A stretch of 64,000 nucleotides of DNA from Desmodus rotundus (lineage: Eukaryota; Chordata; Mammalia; Chiroptera; Phyllostomidae). The notes under the pieces were generated by a model that was not told the origin of the DNA, did not search any database, and saw nothing but the letters and a program-made list of their open reading frames with translations. The number at the start of each line of letters is the position of its first letter. Position 1 is the first letter of the stretch. Where the stretch lies: contig NC_071398.1 in the NCBI RefSeq assembly GCF_022682495.2, forward strand, positions 11,042,934 through 11,106,933, written 5' to 3'. Made by a program: the position numbers and the translations under genes. Positions 34,131 through 45,644 of this stretch are shown piece after piece.

Positions 34131-34970
34131 CTGATATTTTCCACAGCAGATCTTCAAAGGATAACAATTTTTTCTCATTCCAGTGTGTTCATGCTCTAAT
34201 ATTTTGATATCTAAACATGTTATTGATTGAAAAAGACCTTTGAATATTTTTGAACCATAGTATTCAAATTTTATTTAGAAAGAATTTTCTCTTGTTTAAA
34301 CCAATGGATTTCAATATGTTTTATTTTTGCAGGGTTTATTTGGGCTCACTGCAGAAGAGGAAAAAAAAGTACTTATTCTGGAAGATAAATACATTTGGTG
34401 ATTTTAAGGTTTGGGATTTATCATTTTACCTCCTGGGGAAAACAGCCAACGAGGGCACATATTTTTCTGTCTGAATAATGTGTTTGTTCGATGACATCCC
34501 CATTCAACAATTAATATTGCAGGTTCTTTGAGAGTTAATGTATTTACAGATAATTTGTAAGTACTGAATTTTTAAGTGGTTTTAAGTATCCAAGTAAGCC
34601 ATGTGAGCCTGGAATAATCTGCGTGTTCGTTTGCTAAACAATTTATGCCAGAAAACATCGCTAGATTCTGAGCCCAGGGTTTACTTTATCATTTGGGTTT
34701 CTAAATTGCTGTTCAACGTGAGGGGGGAAATTCAATCTGTTAATGTCAGTAAACCTCTAAGGAGTATAAAACAATGGTTATCAATGATAGGGCAAAAGTT
34801 TCCTGATTAACCAACACTTGATGAAAAGACCCATTAACTTTTTTAGTATCAGCTGACTCCCCATCACTATTACTGTAAGTGCCCACACATGCTTATTGAT
34901 TCATCGACTAGAAGAAGAGATGTTGTATGCACCAACCTGTATTCATGGACAGAAAAGCATTGAAGAATTT
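34131..34970. other. Unique AT-rich DNA, no gene seen
   Basis: No recognised gene or repeat. ORFs are 75 codons or fewer. Confidence 0.5.
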
Positions 34971-34974
34971 GAGT

Positions 34975-35165
34975 CCAAGTGTCCTTTATACATGTTCTTG
35001 AAAACCCTGGACAAAACCAAACGGGGGTAGGATCAAGGGGGGTAATTGGGGATGGCTGGAGTGGGGGGAGTACTAGGAGGTGGAAATGGAGACAACTGTA
35101 CTTGAATAACAATAAAAAATGTGAAATAAATAAAGAAAAGGAAAAAGAAAAAGAAAAAAAGAATT
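34975..35165 (+). mobile_element. L1 LINE 3' UTR, short
   Basis: CTGGACAAAACCAAACGGGG, a G-rich tract, GACAACTGTACTTGAATAAC and AATAAAAAATGTG then an A-rich, GAAAAA-like tail. Same lineage as 33925-34130. Confidence 0.9.
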
Positions 35166-35584
35166 AGAATCATAACTCATATCTTAAGGAGAGGCTGATT
35201 TGGGGAACAGATGGAAATACTAGAATAGATTTCATTAATATTTTTAAATGTTGAAAAAGTTCTGATTCTAAAAATATTAACAAATTCAAAGCATGAATTT
35301 ATTCAATTTGCTGTCAAAAACAAGCGGTACTCCAGATGCCCCTAAAACTGCATTTATACAATAGGATAAAAATACAGTGGTTTTATTAAGATGTGTTCCA
35401 TTTGATAATGTATAAGATAACATCTCCCCTTTTGGAGGTTATAAAACAAATAGAGAAACCTTCTAGCAATAATTCCTGATAGGCAATAACAATTTGACAG
35501 TATTAGCAGCAGAACGAACACGGTTATGAAGACAGATCTTCCTGAGTTAGCTTGCTGGCTCTGCCATTTCTCTTGCTGTTTCTA

Positions 35585-35880
35585 TTTATTGATTCATAGA
35601 TTTTTGAAGTTTATGCACAGTAGAAGTCACTCATGTTAGTGTTCAGGTCCATGAGTGTTGAGCTGTGTCTACTGTGGTGGAATCATCACCACAATCCAAC
35701 CAAGGCGAAAGCTCCATCACCCCAAATTACCACGCTGCCCCCTTGGTGGTCAATCCCTTTATCATACTCTGGCAGCTGATCATCTGTTTCCCTCCACCTC
35801 TGTAGTTTTCCTTTTGCCAAAATGTCACTGAAGTTAAATCCCAGGTAGTCTTTGGAGTTTGGCTTTTTTCACTTATTAAA
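35585..35880 (-). mobile_element. Old L1 3' UTR, reversed part
   Basis: GGTGGAATCATCACCACAAT, TCCATCACCCCAAATTACCA and TTGGCTTTTTTCACTTATTA follow the reversed L1M 3' UTR. The plus-strand L1 piece at 36143-36420 lies on the other side of a SINE, giving an inverted arrangement. Confidence 0.7.
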
Positions 35881-35893
35881 ATGCATACCCAAG

Positions 35894-36127
35894 CCTTGGC
35901 CGGTGTGGCACAGTTGGTGGGAGCTTCATCCCATAGACTGAAAGGTCGCAGATTTGATTCCTGGTCAGGGCACACACCTAGGTTGCAGGTTTGGTCCCAG
36001 GTTGGGGCACGTGCTGAGTGGCAACTGATCAATGTTTCTCTCGCACATCAATGTTTCTCTCCCCCTCTCTCTCCCTGCCTTTCCTTCTCTCTAAAGTTAG
36101 CAAGTATGTCATTGGGTGAGGATAAAA
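35894..36127 (+). mobile_element. VES SINE with 15-bp duplication
   Basis: Head CCTTGGCCGGTGTGGCACAG, B-box-like GATTTGATTCC, TGGTCAGGGCACACACCTAG, duplicated ATCAATGTTTCTCTC segments and a CT-rich body with a short GATAAAAA tail. Flanked by a perfect repeat AAATGCATACCCAAG at 35878-35892/3 and 36128-36142. It lies at the junction of two oppositely oriented L1 pieces. Confidence 0.96.
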
Positions 36128-36142
36128 AAATGCATACCCAAG

Positions 36143-36420
36143 AAAAATGACAACTTGTGCTCATTTTTGAATGAATTTTTATTGCATTTATTCTTGATTG
36201 TACTTGAATTTTTATAGCATTTATTCTTAATTGCCAAAAAACTGCAAACGACCCAAACATCAACTGGTGGGTAGATAAACTGGCTGTGCACACACACACA
36301 CACACACACACATCTCCAGTGGAAAAAATACTCAGAGAACAAATTAGTACTACCTAAAATAATGTGGACTAATCTCAAGTGTTTTGGCCAATTTTAATCT
36401 TTGTGATCCTTGGATTTCAT
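36143..36420 (+). pseudogene. Old L1 ORF2 C-terminal fragment
   Basis: TTATTCTTAATTGCCAAAAA, AACGACCCAAACATCAACTG and GGTAGATAAACTGGCTGTG match the L1 ORF2 region that reads 'attcataatagccaaaaagtggaaacaacccaaatgtccatcaactg'. A (CA)n lies inside and the text resumes with a CTCAGAGAACAAATTAG segment. A 28-bp segment is duplicated at 36173-36233. Confidence 0.7.
36289..36312. repeat. (CA)n microsatellite
   Basis: About twelve CA units inside the L1 fragment. Confidence 0.95.
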
Positions 36421-36879
36421 TTGTGAGAAAGGATGATAATGCCCACATTGCAAGTTTATGTCCAGAGCTGGAACATTTAACGTAAAATAGCTTGTCTTGT
36501 ACTCAGCTCATGGAAGTTGCCCACAATCTTTTTTGCATTATTAGTGCAAATTTACTAAATAACAGTGGTGACAATAATGGGTATAAATCCAATCAAAGTC
36601 ACTGCAATGGCATAATTCCCAGTGTCCTGGTTCCGGAGAGAGAGAAGGATATGAGAATCCAGGTTACAGATGCTGTTCCTGCTCAGCCTATGGGGGAGAG
36701 ACAATGCCCCCAGCCCCAGAAAGAGTCTCCTGTCACCAGTTACAGTTGCCGTGCATCAAAAACTAAATGAAAATAATAATGACAAAACAACATCCAAGCA
36801 AATAATATACACAATACACTATACTCTTTCAAATAAAGGCATCCACTTGCACATCTCCATAGTTTGACAGTTACTGTGA

Positions 36880-37090
36880 TCACTGTGGTTATTGTTGCTC
36901 ATAGCTGTGGCATTATTATAGGGCAAGGCACCATGCTAAATGGCTTATGTGCATACCTTATTTAATATTTATAACAATCTATTGTAATAGGCAGATAATT
37001 ATATCCTCGATTTACAGAAGAGGAAAGTGAGATTAGAGAGGTTAAACAATGAAAGAGACTGGATTTGGAACCCAAAAAGATGGCAGCAGA
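36880..37090 (-). mobile_element. MIR SINE
   Basis: Reversed MIR: CAAGGCACCATGCTAAATGG, CCTTATTTAATATTTATAAC, TCCTCGATTTACAGAAGAGG, AAGTGAGATTAGAGAGGTTA and a GATTTGGAACCCAAA end. Confidence 0.88.
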
Positions 37091-38150
37091 ACCCAAGGTA
37101 TACGTATACTATTGCCACTGAATTAAATGGCAGCGTTTATTCGATACGAACATTTTTAGCACTTCCATGGAAGTGGTTGTAGAAATTACACGGAAAGAGC
37201 AGCCCGCTTACCACGCACTTGTTAACCTTCTAATGTGGGTTTACATCCCATCTTTGATTGGAAGAATCCCTGTCATATTCACATAAGAATTTTGACTTAT
37301 CAGAGTCAGATTATCAGTTATCTGAGGGCCCAGAAGAGATTCCATTAATCTCCACCCTCCTCAAAAATACATTTAGTGGAAAAAATAACTTTAGCCTATC
37401 TTTTTATAAATCATCAATTCGAATTTATTAGTCATGTTTATTTAATTTATAATTGCTATTGTGATATAAATATATGTGTTTGTACCTCTGGGGCTATAAG
37501 TAGAAGAAGTAGGAATTGAAAGAACTGGAAAGAACAATTTACTGTATATTTGCAATTTAGTGGTTTAAGATTACTCAGCCGTGCTTTTACCTGCCTGTCG
37601 AAGCATAGCCTTTCCGGGACTGTGATAAAAGGTGACTTCCAACTAGCTGCCCCTCATTGCATGCTTTCAAGCACGTTCTTCAAGTTCAATTGCAGGAAAA
37701 CTCGAGTAGTTGATATTTACAGAGTTTTTCTCTGTCTGTAGGGACACAACCCAGCATGCGGTTTACCCAGTAAGCAGTACTCCCTTCTGAGGCTTAGTTG
37801 CTGCCCACCAGCAAAGAACAAACATGCAAGGGATGCTGGGAAATAAGTGGATATTATTTTAAAACCAAACAAGTCTAATTTAACAAACAAGATTTTTTCA
37901 GTCTTCTTGCTTCTACTGAGCCATACCATCCCTATCATATACTCTCCATTGTTGGGAGAGAGCACAGATTTTTAATACAGACATAAAACCAAAGCAATAT
38001 TAGCAAGACTCTCATCGGTGTGGGGTGCAACGAGACTGAAATCTTTCTGAAAGTTTAAACTATAAACGTGGCCAAGCGGGAAATGTATTGCGTGCTGCTG
38101 AGAGACAGTATGTTAGAAAAAGGGCATTGTATTCAAAGCAGGAAGTAAGG
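37091..38150. other. Unique DNA, no gene seen
   Basis: No gene, RNA or repeat recognised. Confidence 0.5.
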
Positions 38151-38179
38151 GTTGGAAAATATATCTAGTCTTTACACAA

Positions 38180-38785
38180 CAAAGATCAATTCCAAAGAAA
38201 GTAATTTACAGTATCTCCTAAAATTTAACATCTGCTCACTTTGTGATACAGCAATTCAACTCCTTAGTAGAAATGTGTGGCTACATTTATTTAAAAATAT
38301 GTTCTAGAATGTTCATCATAACATTTCATAGTAGCTAAAAGTCGGCTATTACCAAAAATTCCCATCATCTTCACTGGGTAAATAAATTGATATCTGTGCC
38401 TAACTGAATGCAACACAATGAGTATACATTTCATATAACTACACAACAACGTGGATGGATGATTTCTGCAATTATGATGCTAACCAAGTAAGCCAGACAC
38501 AATATGATTCCAATTAGATAAAGTACAATTGCAAAAACAAAACAAAAACCCCCACAAAACCTATGCTGGTAGAAGTTGGAAAATGCTTACTTTGGAGGTT
38601 CGGGGAAATGAGGAAAGGGAGTATGAGGAAGTGTTAACGAGGACTCGGAGACCCGTAACGATTGTTCCTGAACCTGGCGTTGGACACAAGGGTGTCAAGT
38701 TTATGAAGAGTTCTCGATCTGTAGATGTCCGACACACTTTCTACATAAATGTTGCACTTCAACTTAATATTAAAGTCTAAAGTTT
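38180..38785 (+). mobile_element. Old L1 (ORF2 end plus 3' UTR)
   Basis: TGATACAGCAATTCAACTCC, ATAACATTTCATAGTAGCTA, AAAGTCGGCTATTACC, TGGGTAAATAAATTGATATC, ACAACGTGGATGGATGATTT and CACACTTTCTACATAAATGT follow the L1M C-terminal ORF2 region and 3' UTR. Frame is destroyed. The end at TTAATATTAAAGTC corresponds to the 'cttcaataaaaag' terminus. Confidence 0.82.
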
Positions 38786-38984
38786 TTAGTGAAGAGGAGA
38801 AAATATAGACTTATGCTTATTTCAGCAGGAAAAAAAAAAGAATCTTGACCAACAGAGTCTGTAAGAGCTGGGATTGGTCTGCTCTGGATATGATGGTGGT
38901 CATATGGGTGTCTAGTTCCTGGGGCTCACGGTAAACTTATTTTCTACATAACTGTTAAATTCAACATATCTTCGAGTGGTACGA

Positions 38985-39130
38985 CATGAGAAACACAGGC
39001 TGACATGTCAGAGAAAGTTGGAGTCCAATCTTTGCTCTGCAACTCTCTAGCCAGGTGAACTTGGGTGACAGTTTGAAAGACTCAATACTCAAAAGAACAG
39101 TGTGGGGCTGGCATTGGCGTAATGGACTTA
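38985..39130 (+). mobile_element. MIR SINE (5' part)
   Basis: GTTGGAGTCCAATCTTTGCT, CTGCAACTCTCTAGCCAGGT and GAACTTGGGTGACAGTTTGA follow the MIR head, normally near 'ggctctgccacttactagctgtgtgaccttgggcaagtca'. Confidence 0.6.
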
Positions 39131-39727
39131 GGAAGAGAAAATTAACTGATATATGTAAAGTTTCTGGTGAAAACACAACAGTCTCCCTTTCCCCCTCATA
39201 CACACACATACAGAGGAGAGAGAAAGATATATTAATATTCACAGTGATACATATTTTAAAAGATACATGAAGGCCTCTTCTTAAGTTAAAATTAATTTAT
39301 TTCATGGTGCTGGAATTTAATAAAGTACAAGAGGCTTAGAAATGTATTGAACCATTCATACGAAAGACAAGAACCAAAAGCAGTAATGTAACTGTCCAGG
39401 CTAGGATGTCTAGGTCATAGCAGATGGGGAAGTGAATGACCACTGTATAAGAATAGGAGGCAGCCAATCATTTCCAAGAGGTTTAAATCTTAGGAGAAGC
39501 TTTTGAGAGGTGTTTGAGTGCTTCCACAGAATAAGATATCAGAACTCATTAATTGTTATCAGGTAATTAATTAGGAGAAATCGTATTCCACTGGATTGAG
39601 GTATCGAATGAGTAGCAAAGATTAAGGATGAATGATTCAGAATCCTTCATATCATTTTTCTACAAGAACAAAATGCAAAGTGTTCTTTAAAATTTAGAAA
39701 GCTAACTTGAACTTCTTTGTGCAGTAT
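39131..39727. other. Unique DNA, no gene seen
   Basis: No recognised gene or repeat. Confidence 0.5.
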
Positions 39728-39835
39728 GTAGAAAGCTCTATGAGGGCAAGAATTTTGTCTCTTGATATCCCATAATTAGCACAATCTTGGCAGGTAAGAG
39801 GTGCTTAAATATTGGCAAGTAAACAAAAACAAATC
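39728..39835 (+). mobile_element. L2 LINE 3' end
   Basis: GAAAGCTCTATGAGGGCAAG, AATTTTGTCTCTTGATATCC and GGTAAGAGGTGCTTAAATAT are the L2 3' end ('gctccatgagggcagggattttgtc'). Confidence 0.82.
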
Positions 39836-42086
39836 CATGAGTCAAATATTCTCAATGCAGCTATAAGAGTATAAGATAATATCCAGTAAAAATGGACTCC
39901 TTGTCAGACCCTTAACTGTCTTCAGCTGCTATATGCTTCCTTCTCACTATGCTCCATTGGCCCTACTTTTGGAAAACCAAGGCCAGTTTGGTAGCTCATA
40001 AGTGTACTTATATCTTATTGTGTGGATAGTAAAATAATATTTGATAACTGACCTTTAACTACCCTTATATATTTGTTTCACAATGGGAAATGCCACTAGT
40101 TTCTCTTTATCCTTTTGATTTCCAGAGATTTCCCAGCACCCACTTATTATAGGACAGGTCCTACATCCTCTCTCTCTCCTGGTTTGAATTTGTGTGTGCA
40201 TGTATATACCATGTTCCATAAACATGTGTGATGAAGTTAAGTACTGCTTTTTCTTTTAACCGATTAGTTTACTATAAGCTCAGAGCTTCTGACTATTTCA
40301 CATATCCCTTATAATAATTCATACACTAACCACATGAAATAGAATTCATCATATGACAATATCATTTGTCTGGTCACCAATGAGTCTGTGGTCTCCACAT
40401 AATACATTGAATTAATCCAGTCCACCCCTGGCATATTAAAAAATCACTGTCCTTTTGACATTCACACATAATTCACCATTGCACCTTGCATCACAGACTC
40501 ACATTTGGAAGGTATTTCTTCTTAGAGTAATTTATAGCACCTGGTGAATCATGAATCAGTGTTACTACTCTGATATAATTTTCAGTATAATCATGCTCCT
40601 AAGTAAATGTTTGTGGTTTTGATTTTTTAATGTCAGATAAATCAGGCAAAAGCCATAACTATCCAAAACTGACATAAGAATATTGTGTTTATTACTACTT
40701 GCAGATGTATCCTATAGCTTAGCATGTTGGAATAGAACATATGAACCTTACATGTTTAAATATATACTTGGCTCTATCATGAAATGGAAGAACATAATTA
40801 TATTGTATTTTCTGGAAACAGTATTCATTTGGGCATATTGCTGAGAAATACTGAGGGTGCTCTTGGTGATATCATTATATGTAGGTGGAAATTTCTCTTA
40901 GAAATTTACATAGGATTATTCACACCATGGCCATAAAGCACTCAAATTAAGAAAAAAACCCACAATGTGTTTTGTTTTCACTAGGTAATGGCAAGCTTTT
41001 CTTTATTGGGGAAGCATGCCTTCCCTTTTTATTCAAGTTCCTCGACGTCCAGAAATGGCTATCTGACCTGATTCAGGTTTATTTTAATCTTCTTAGAACC
41101 TTTTGGGGGATACTCTCTCATTTTAAAAGCAGGTGCTGTTTAAAGCAGTGCTAAAGGGATGCTAAAGCTGGCATTTACTGTCGTCCTTGAAAGGAGCAGA
41201 GCTGGTTTGAGAATGAAGTACGACTGAGCAAGGAAGCATCAAGCAACGAGAAATCAAAGAGCTGAGACCTTGTTTATTGTCCTTAAACAATAAGCATGGT
41301 CAAGTCACACTTGCCTTGGCTGTGAGCCCTCAGTTGCTCTCACTTTACCTACGCTCATTTGAGATGGGTGGAACACTTCGTTCCATGAGACAGTAAAACA
41401 GCACAGGGAGGGGATATATGTTTCCCAGTTAGTAAACACTATAAAAGCATGGACATACCATACCCGCGTCTATATTCCAGTGCTTGGCAAAGCTTACAGT
41501 GTAAAGTAGAAGTTGTGTAAATGTTGTTTTAATTAAATGTAACAATGGAATTAGACTGGAGGAAATAAACAAACAAACAAAAAATAAAATATTTAAGGAT
41601 CTTGCCTACCACTTTTAAAGTATAATAGTATCCCTCAGCAAACGGTCCCATCCTGGTGATGGAATTTATTGCCAGGAGAACTGTTTCCAGGTAAATCAGA
41701 GACAAAGGCTAATACTCTCTTTAAATGCTTTGGCCATATCTACTTTTTCTTTTTTACTGGGCAAGGAGAGTGGATATGGATTTTAATCTATACAAAGTTG
41801 TACCAAAATATGTATCTGGGAGCAAGAAATTAAGCCCCAGTCACTGTTGTGTGTTTCTGGGGTCATTAAAAGGCTAGTGGGTCCTATACAAGATATTTAA
41901 GGAATATATTAAATCTTTAGTCCACATCATTCACCACTGATACTCACTCCTAATCTAAGACAGTATATTCTCTGATGCTAGAGGATTCTTCAGATTGTGC
42001 TACATTAAATAGTAGAAATCTTACTGACTCTAGGAGATGAATGACCCCAAATTCAGCCTCTCAGTATGCCCCAGAAGCCATTTCTC
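39836..42086. other. Unique AT-rich DNA, no gene seen
   Basis: Few ORFs occur, the longest about 60 codons. No recognised repeat family, exon or RNA gene. Confidence 0.55.
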
Positions 42087-42105
42087 TCTGAAATATTCAC
42101 CTTCC

Positions 42106-42147
42106 ATCTACGCCATACTGCCCTGAATGTGCCCGATGTTGTCTGAA
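42106..42147 (+). pseudogene. 5S rRNA-derived fragment (nt 1 to about 42)
   Basis: ATCTACGCCATACTGCCCTG and GAATGTGCCCGATGTTGTCT align with the first 42 or so nucleotides of mammalian 5S rRNA, with about 34 of 42 identical, one base missing and three C-to-T changes at former CpG-like positions. It is flanked by perfect 19-bp repeats TCTGAAATATTCACCTTCC (42087-42105 and 42142-42160), so the insert proper is 36 nt and the last TCTGA is shared with the repeat. It lacks the internal promoter and the 3' two thirds of 5S, and so cannot make 5S rRNA. It could also be the head of a 5S-derived SINE, but no SINE body follows. Confidence 0.75.
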
Positions 42148-42429
42148 ATATTCACCTTCCCAGAGGTGATAGGGAGACAAGGTTGTGAGTCCCCTCCTTT
42201 TGCTGAAAGCCAAACCACTATCCACACTGTGAACTAGGAACAATCCAGAAGGAGGTGGGGAAAGGTCCACTGCCACCACAACACAGGATCCTGCTGGGCG
42301 GGGATCCACATCACAGTAAACCTAGATCCAAACACTTGAACAGTCAACTGCAAATAGTCAAACACTCCAGACAAAAGTCCGAGAAGGACTGAAGAGATAA
42401 AGAGGTACATGGTATAATGATAAAATAGT

Positions 42430-43262
42430 CAATTCATCAAGAGGACAAACTGAAAATGGATGAAAACTGAAACAGACGCCTTAATAAAGAGTCCACATCG
42501 AGATGGCAAATACGAGCAGGGAAAGATGTTCGCCGTCATTACCCATTAAAGAAACACGAGTTAAAAGCGTGATAGGGGTCACTACCTATCCATTGCAATG
42601 GCTAAAAACCAAAGCAACCAGCAAAAAGCCCCAAAGGCCCAAGTGCTGCCGAGGATTCAGAGCGACGGGAATTCTCCTCTACGGCTGTCAGGAGCGCAAA
42701 CTCCTAGTTTGCCACCAGAGAAACTAATAGCAGTTTCTTACACAAGGTTAAACATAACACTTACCATATGACCTAGCAAACTTCCTCCAGGGTATTTAGC
42801 CTATGGAAATGAAAACGTGTTCACACAGGAAATGTTTATAGCAGCTCTATTCATCGTTGCCCCAGTCTCCAAACGACTCACATGTTCTTCTATGGGTCCC
42901 TAGAGAATAGAGCGTGGCACAGCCGCACGCTGGATACTCCTCCGCGATAAAAAAGAAACAAGCGGCTGATGCGCACAAAACCTTGTGTGAATCTCAAAGG
43001 TATTATGATGCGTCAAGGAAACCAGTCCCTGAAGTTTCTGTACTTTGTAATTCGATCTATGTAACATTCTTGAAAAGGCAAAACTATAGTGATGGCGAAC
43101 ACATTAGTGGTTGGCAAGGGGTTAGGAGTCAGGGAAGGGCAACTATAGAAGGGCAGCATGAAGGGGCTCCTTGGAAACTATTGTGTATCTGCATTGTGAT
43201 GGGGGTGACATGAATCTACACATGTGTTAAAATTCATAGAGCTATACACCCAAAGAAAAAAT
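42430..43262 (+). pseudogene. Old L1 (ORF2 C-terminal region and 3' UTR)
   Basis: GAAACAGACGCCTTAATAAA, TCGAGATGGCAAATACGAGC, GAAAGATGTTCGCCGTCATT, CCATTGCAATGGCTAAAAAC, AATGTTTATAGCAGCTCTAT, ATGGCGAACACATTAGTGGT and GAGCTATACACCCAAAG follow an ancient L1 from the ORF2 C-terminal region through the 3' UTR. The 74- and 99-codon ORFs here are broken remnants or chance. High divergence, including many CpG sites, makes it one of the older L1s in the window. Confidence 0.82.
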
Positions 43263-43269
43263 AGTTTTA

Positions 43270-43470
43270 AAATTGGAAAGTTTTATTAAGAAAAGAGTAC
43301 CGATGTGCCAATGGAGGTTCACTGTAACAAAAGTATCGTTTTGAGGCAGGGTATGGATAGTTGGGGAGGTTAGGGCCATGTTGGACTGGGGGGGATGGCC
43401 GTTCTACTTCTCACTCAATATGCCGTGGACATAAAATCACTGTAAAAACCAACATCCATTATAAAATTGT
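43270..43470 (+). mobile_element. Second L1M 3' UTR fragment
   Basis: GTGCCAATGGAGGTTCACTG, TAACAAAAGTATCGTTTTGA, then ATCACTGTAAAAACC match a different part of old L1 3' UTRs ('tggcaaagtaggttcactg ... taacaaatgtacc'). It directly follows the previous element, either as a second insertion or as an extended tail. Confidence 0.65.
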
Positions 43471-43474
43471 ATTA

Positions 43475-45415
43475 CCTCTTTTACTTTACTGTATGGCACA
43501 CACCAGCTTAATTGCCTTAAACCCATAAGTGAGAAATGCAGTCCTATGTGAAAATTTCTTCAACTTTAAGTTCTCCAACCCAAATCTTGCTAGGTAAGAG
43601 GACACAAGAACACAGCTGCCTTCGCATATTCAGTAAGGAAATATACATTCATTTATGCTCAAACTATAACTTATGATCTCAGGACTCCATCCCGCAGCTT
43701 GAATCAGGGGGATCTCCCGAATCGTGGTACTCATGAGTGTTTTTCAGTGTGGATGAGAAAATTCCAACTAAAAGCGAGTCACAGTGGGTAGTCATGTCCT
43801 AGGCCGGTATCTTCTCTGACAACCCTCAAACTTTACTCTAACTGAGCCTGTCTTTTTGCATCTTCAATAGCATACTTTGGAATGTCAGGGTAATTTCCTT
43901 TTTCCAGACCCTTCAGGGCACAATCTCCCACCAGAACACAGACCACACAGCCCCTCATTGCCATTGCTATAGTGTTAATTGTTGACTGTTGACCATCCTG
44001 TACCCACCCGTGTAAAAGAAGTAGGTGTCTATCCCTTTAACTTTTTATTCAACCCCAGAGATGTACTGATTTGCTTTCTCCACACCCCCTCATCTATCAC
44101 CAATGGATTTCATGTAACCCCCTTAACATCTTCCCCTTTGATTCTGATGCACAAAATAGGTGGTAAAACTGCCATTCCCCAAAGCATTTTCTCAGTCTGT
44201 TGAGATTTTGCTTCCAGGCAATTGTCCTCAGTTTGACTCAAATAAAATCATAAAAATTCTCTATCAGTTTTGAACGCCAGCAGCAGGAGACCTTAGCCAC
44301 TCGGCTGTTCCCGTGGCTTAGTCCTGGCAGAATCCAGGGAGGTACAGCTACTATGTTGTCTGTCTTACCACCTTTGGTGTGGAGTCACCGAGCTTCAGAG
44401 CTCAGAAATTTCTGCCCCTGGCTTGGTGTCAAAAGTGTCCTTGCTTTTTTGCTCAGATTCATTACTAAAAGTAATCATGCAGTCAATCTGAACGGTAGGA
44501 AAAGAATCAGATATTGAAAAAACCTGCAATGTACCAGGCAACACAAAAGGTATTTTGATGTGTGAATTCATTAAGCAAAGGCCTTAGGTTTGAAACCACC
44601 ACAGAAGAAAGTTTTTTGGAGACAAAGCTTTATTGGGTATAATGTTGCAGAATTCCTATTTCTAGTCTCTGCGGAGATTTTAGAGCATGGTGGTGTACAA
44701 ATGAAGCACACACAAACCCAAAAGGTAACCACGGTGACTTGCCATTTAGAAACATTTCAGGTTCATTTCTTTGGCTGATAGTTTTTTTGCATCACCATTA
44801 TAATGCAATTACTTCCTCAGCTGGAGGTTAACATCCCATTCACTAGTTAATTTTTTTTAAACCAAAATCTGCACTTTGTCTCTCTCTTTTGTCCACGCAA
44901 TCTTTGCCTATAGCAACCCTCTTTTTCGTGAATTAATCCCATCCTCTCTAAATGAGCTAGAGAATCTTTGTTAATATTCTGTTCAACTGCAAGAAGTTAA
45001 TCGATGTGTCGGTCTTTGCCAAAATACAGATACATTGTTATGTTTTCTCCTTTCTATGGTTACTTCTGGTGTCACTGACCATCTGGAAAGAGTAGGCCTG
45101 GTGAGTCTCAAATATCCACGTGAGCAAGGTGTGGTGTTAGTTTCAACACAAAGACGGCATATTGGGGAAATGTCATAGTATTAAAAATTTGACAACAATT
45201 CAAGGTATCGTTAAAAAATTTTAAATACCCATGGTTAAATCCACGCCACAGGTTTACTAAGAAAGTAGCAATATTCAAAGGTTTATGTATTTTAAACTGA
45301 TGTTTCCTATATTTATTTTAAATTTTTCTCTTTTTTTCCTGCCAAGAATCCTTAATTTAAACTTTACATTTTGGTTTTTGTCTTTCCCGTACTATCTGGT
45401 CATCAGGCACCTAGC
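43475..45415. other. Unique DNA, no gene seen
   Basis: No recognised gene or repeat. ORFs are 75 codons or fewer. Confidence 0.5.
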
Positions 45416-45431
45416 TTTACCTCTCTTTTTA

Positions 45432-45644
45432 AAAATGTATTGCTTTTTTTTAGAGAGAGAAAGAGGAAAGGAAGGAGGGGAGAGGGGGAGAAAGAGAGGG
45501 AGGGGAGAGAGAGAGACCAACTTGTTGTTCCACTTATTTGTGCATTCATTGGCTGATTCCTGTACGTGCCCTGACCAGGTATCAAATCCACAGCCTGGGC
45601 CTATCAGATGATACTGCAACCCACTCAGCTACCCAGCCAGGCCA
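45432..45644 (-). mobile_element. VES SINE, older subtype
   Basis: Minus-strand head GGCCTGGCTGGGTAGCTGAG, and on the plus strand ACTTGTTGTTCCACTTATTT, GTGCATTCATTGGCTGATTC, GTGCCCTGACCAGG. This body differs from the common copies (no CCCCCTACTGGGG segment) and matches the copy at 55046-55271, so they form a distinct subfamily. Flanks show only a weak TTACCT repeat. Confidence 0.9.
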
